This document shows, piece by piece, positions 4,746 through 5,209 of a stretch of DNA of 5,209 nucleotides (its first letter is position 1; each line of letters begins with the position of its first letter). The notes beneath the pieces were generated by a model. That model was not told the DNA's origin, did no database searches, and worked only from the letters and a program-made list of their open reading frames with translations. This DNA comes from Bacillota bacterium. GTDB lineage: Bacteria; Bacillota_I; Bacilli_A; RFN20; CAG-826. The stretch lies in contig JAEZSD010000069.1 of NCBI GenBank assembly GCA_023422095.1, positions 1-5,209 of the forward strand, written 5' to 3'. Made by a program: the position numbers and the translations under genes.

Positions 4746-5209
4746 CTAGTCTAAATCTGGAGTTGATTTATGATAGGCGCGTCCATGGAGATGACCATCA
4801 TAACCAATTAATGCAGCCTTATCATCCGCAAGGAAATCAAATTCAGCCAAGAGATTTTCAGCATTGCTCTCTTCTTCAACTTGTTCTTTAATAAACCATT
4901 GTAAGAATTCTTGAGTGCCGTAATCTTTTTCCTTGATTGCAGTTTCGAGGATGTTTTCGATTGATTTGGTCACTTCTTGCTCGTGTTTTATTTGCACAAC
5001 GAGAGGTTCTCTCAAATCTTTATAATCTCCAAAAGGAGCATCAATCTTCAAGGAGACAACTCTGGCGTTTCTATGAAGCAAATAGTCCCTGAAGTAAAGT
5101 GCATGATCTCTTTCTTCTTGGGCTTGAACTAGGAAATAATGGCCGAAGCCTTTTAGTCCTTTTTCTTCATAGTAGTTAGACATTTCTAAATAAAGGTAAC
5201 TGCTGAAGA
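4746..5209 (-). CDS. ftnA: Bacterial non-haem ferritin (FtnA-like), partial (N-terminus off the right edge)
   Basis: Ferritin oxidises Fe(II) at a di-iron centre and stores it as a ferric mineral inside a 24-subunit cytoplasmic shell. The frame is open to the right edge, and the codons before the ATG at 5183 read FSSYLYLE, matching the first-helix consensus of FtnA. That ATG is therefore internal, and about 18 residues, including the first ferroxidase Glu (E17 in E. coli FtnA), lie outside the window. In-window residue numbers start at this Phe. AQEERDH (29-35) gives the E50/H53 equivalents E32 and H35. KHEQEVT (74-80) gives the E94 equivalent E76. KEQVEEE (107-113) gives the E126/Q127/E130 equivalents. 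The predicted full length is about 171 residues, normal for the family. The C-terminus after LADDKAALIGY (about 126-136) is DGHLHGRAYHKSTPDLD, a His-containing tail unlike the usual LDxELG ending of clostridial ferritins. The stop is TAG at 4748-4746, followed by a strong terminator, so it is the last gene of its transcript. Confidence 0.93.
   Translation of the reverse strand, partial: FSSYLYLEMSNYYEEKGLKGFGHYFLVQAQEERDHALYFRDYLLHRNARVVSLKIDAPFGDYKDLREPLVVQIKHEQEVTKSIENILETAIKEKDYGTQEFLQWFIKEQVEEESNAENLLAEFDFLADDKAALIGYDGHLHGRAYHKSTPDLD

Noticed and set aside
4408..4891. Plus-strand open frames opposite the membrane protein and ferritin genes
   Set aside because: They run through the ferritin terminator hairpin and promoter elements and across strongly conserved ferritin codons, so they are shadows.
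5181..5183. ATG 5183-5181 as the ferritin start
   Set aside because: Upstream codons FSSYLYLE continue the ferritin first helix with no stop to the window edge, and the ferroxidase Glu would be missing. The gene is truncated by the window.
1..5209. CRISPR array, retron, toxin-antitoxin or other defence system
   Set aside because: No regularly spaced repeats, reverse transcriptase, toxin-like or antitoxin-like pair, or nuclease-helicase cassette is visible. The gene content is explained by repair, tRNA, membrane and ferritin genes.

Overview
The window looks like a chromosomal stretch of a low-GC bacterium of the Bacillota type or a close relative, such as a deep branch near the Mollicutes. 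By eye GC is in the mid-30s percent. A Y-family polymerase coupled to a YolD-like gene is typical of Firmicutes. Several ribosome-binding sites are purine-rich and the terminators are compact hairpins with T-runs. TGG encodes Trp and TGA is used as a stop, so the code is standard (not the Mycoplasma code). No phage, IS element, CRISPR array or long repeat is visible.

Layout. (1) Positions 1-1516, minus strand: a UvrX/YqjW/UmuC-like Y-family DNA polymerase, overlapped by 4 bases (ATGA) by a YolD-like gene that runs off the left edge. (2) Positions 1517-1642: a divergent intergenic region with a perfect AT-rich inverted repeat and no recognisable LexA box. (3) Positions 1643-3995, plus strand: rmuC, encoding a membrane-anchored coiled-coil protein with a PD-(D/E)XK-like domain. 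It overlaps by 26 (or 17) bases with a cytoplasmic alkaline-phosphatase-superfamily phosphodiesterase that keeps its full set of metal ligands. (4) Positions 4014-4219, plus strand: a solitary tRNA-Ala with anticodon CGC, with its own TTGAAA-N17-TAAAAT promoter and a downstream intrinsic terminator. (5) Positions 4260-4649, minus strand: a monocistronic small membrane protein of unknown function with a promoter and RBS. (6) Positions 4699-5209, minus strand: a FtnA-type ferritin whose first ~18 residues lie beyond the right edge, with a strong terminator after its stop.

Working together. The left half is a divergent pair of genome-maintenance operons: translesion polymerase plus YolD partner on one side, RmuC plus phosphodiesterase on the other. 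Translational coupling in both suggests stoichiometric co-production. The right half consists of independent units (tRNA, membrane protein, ferritin), each with its own signals. Most of this is ordinary housekeeping or repair content. The points most worth a second look are the rmuC-phosphodiesterase overlap, the rare CGC-anticodon tRNA-Ala, and the unexplained palindrome between the two repair operons.
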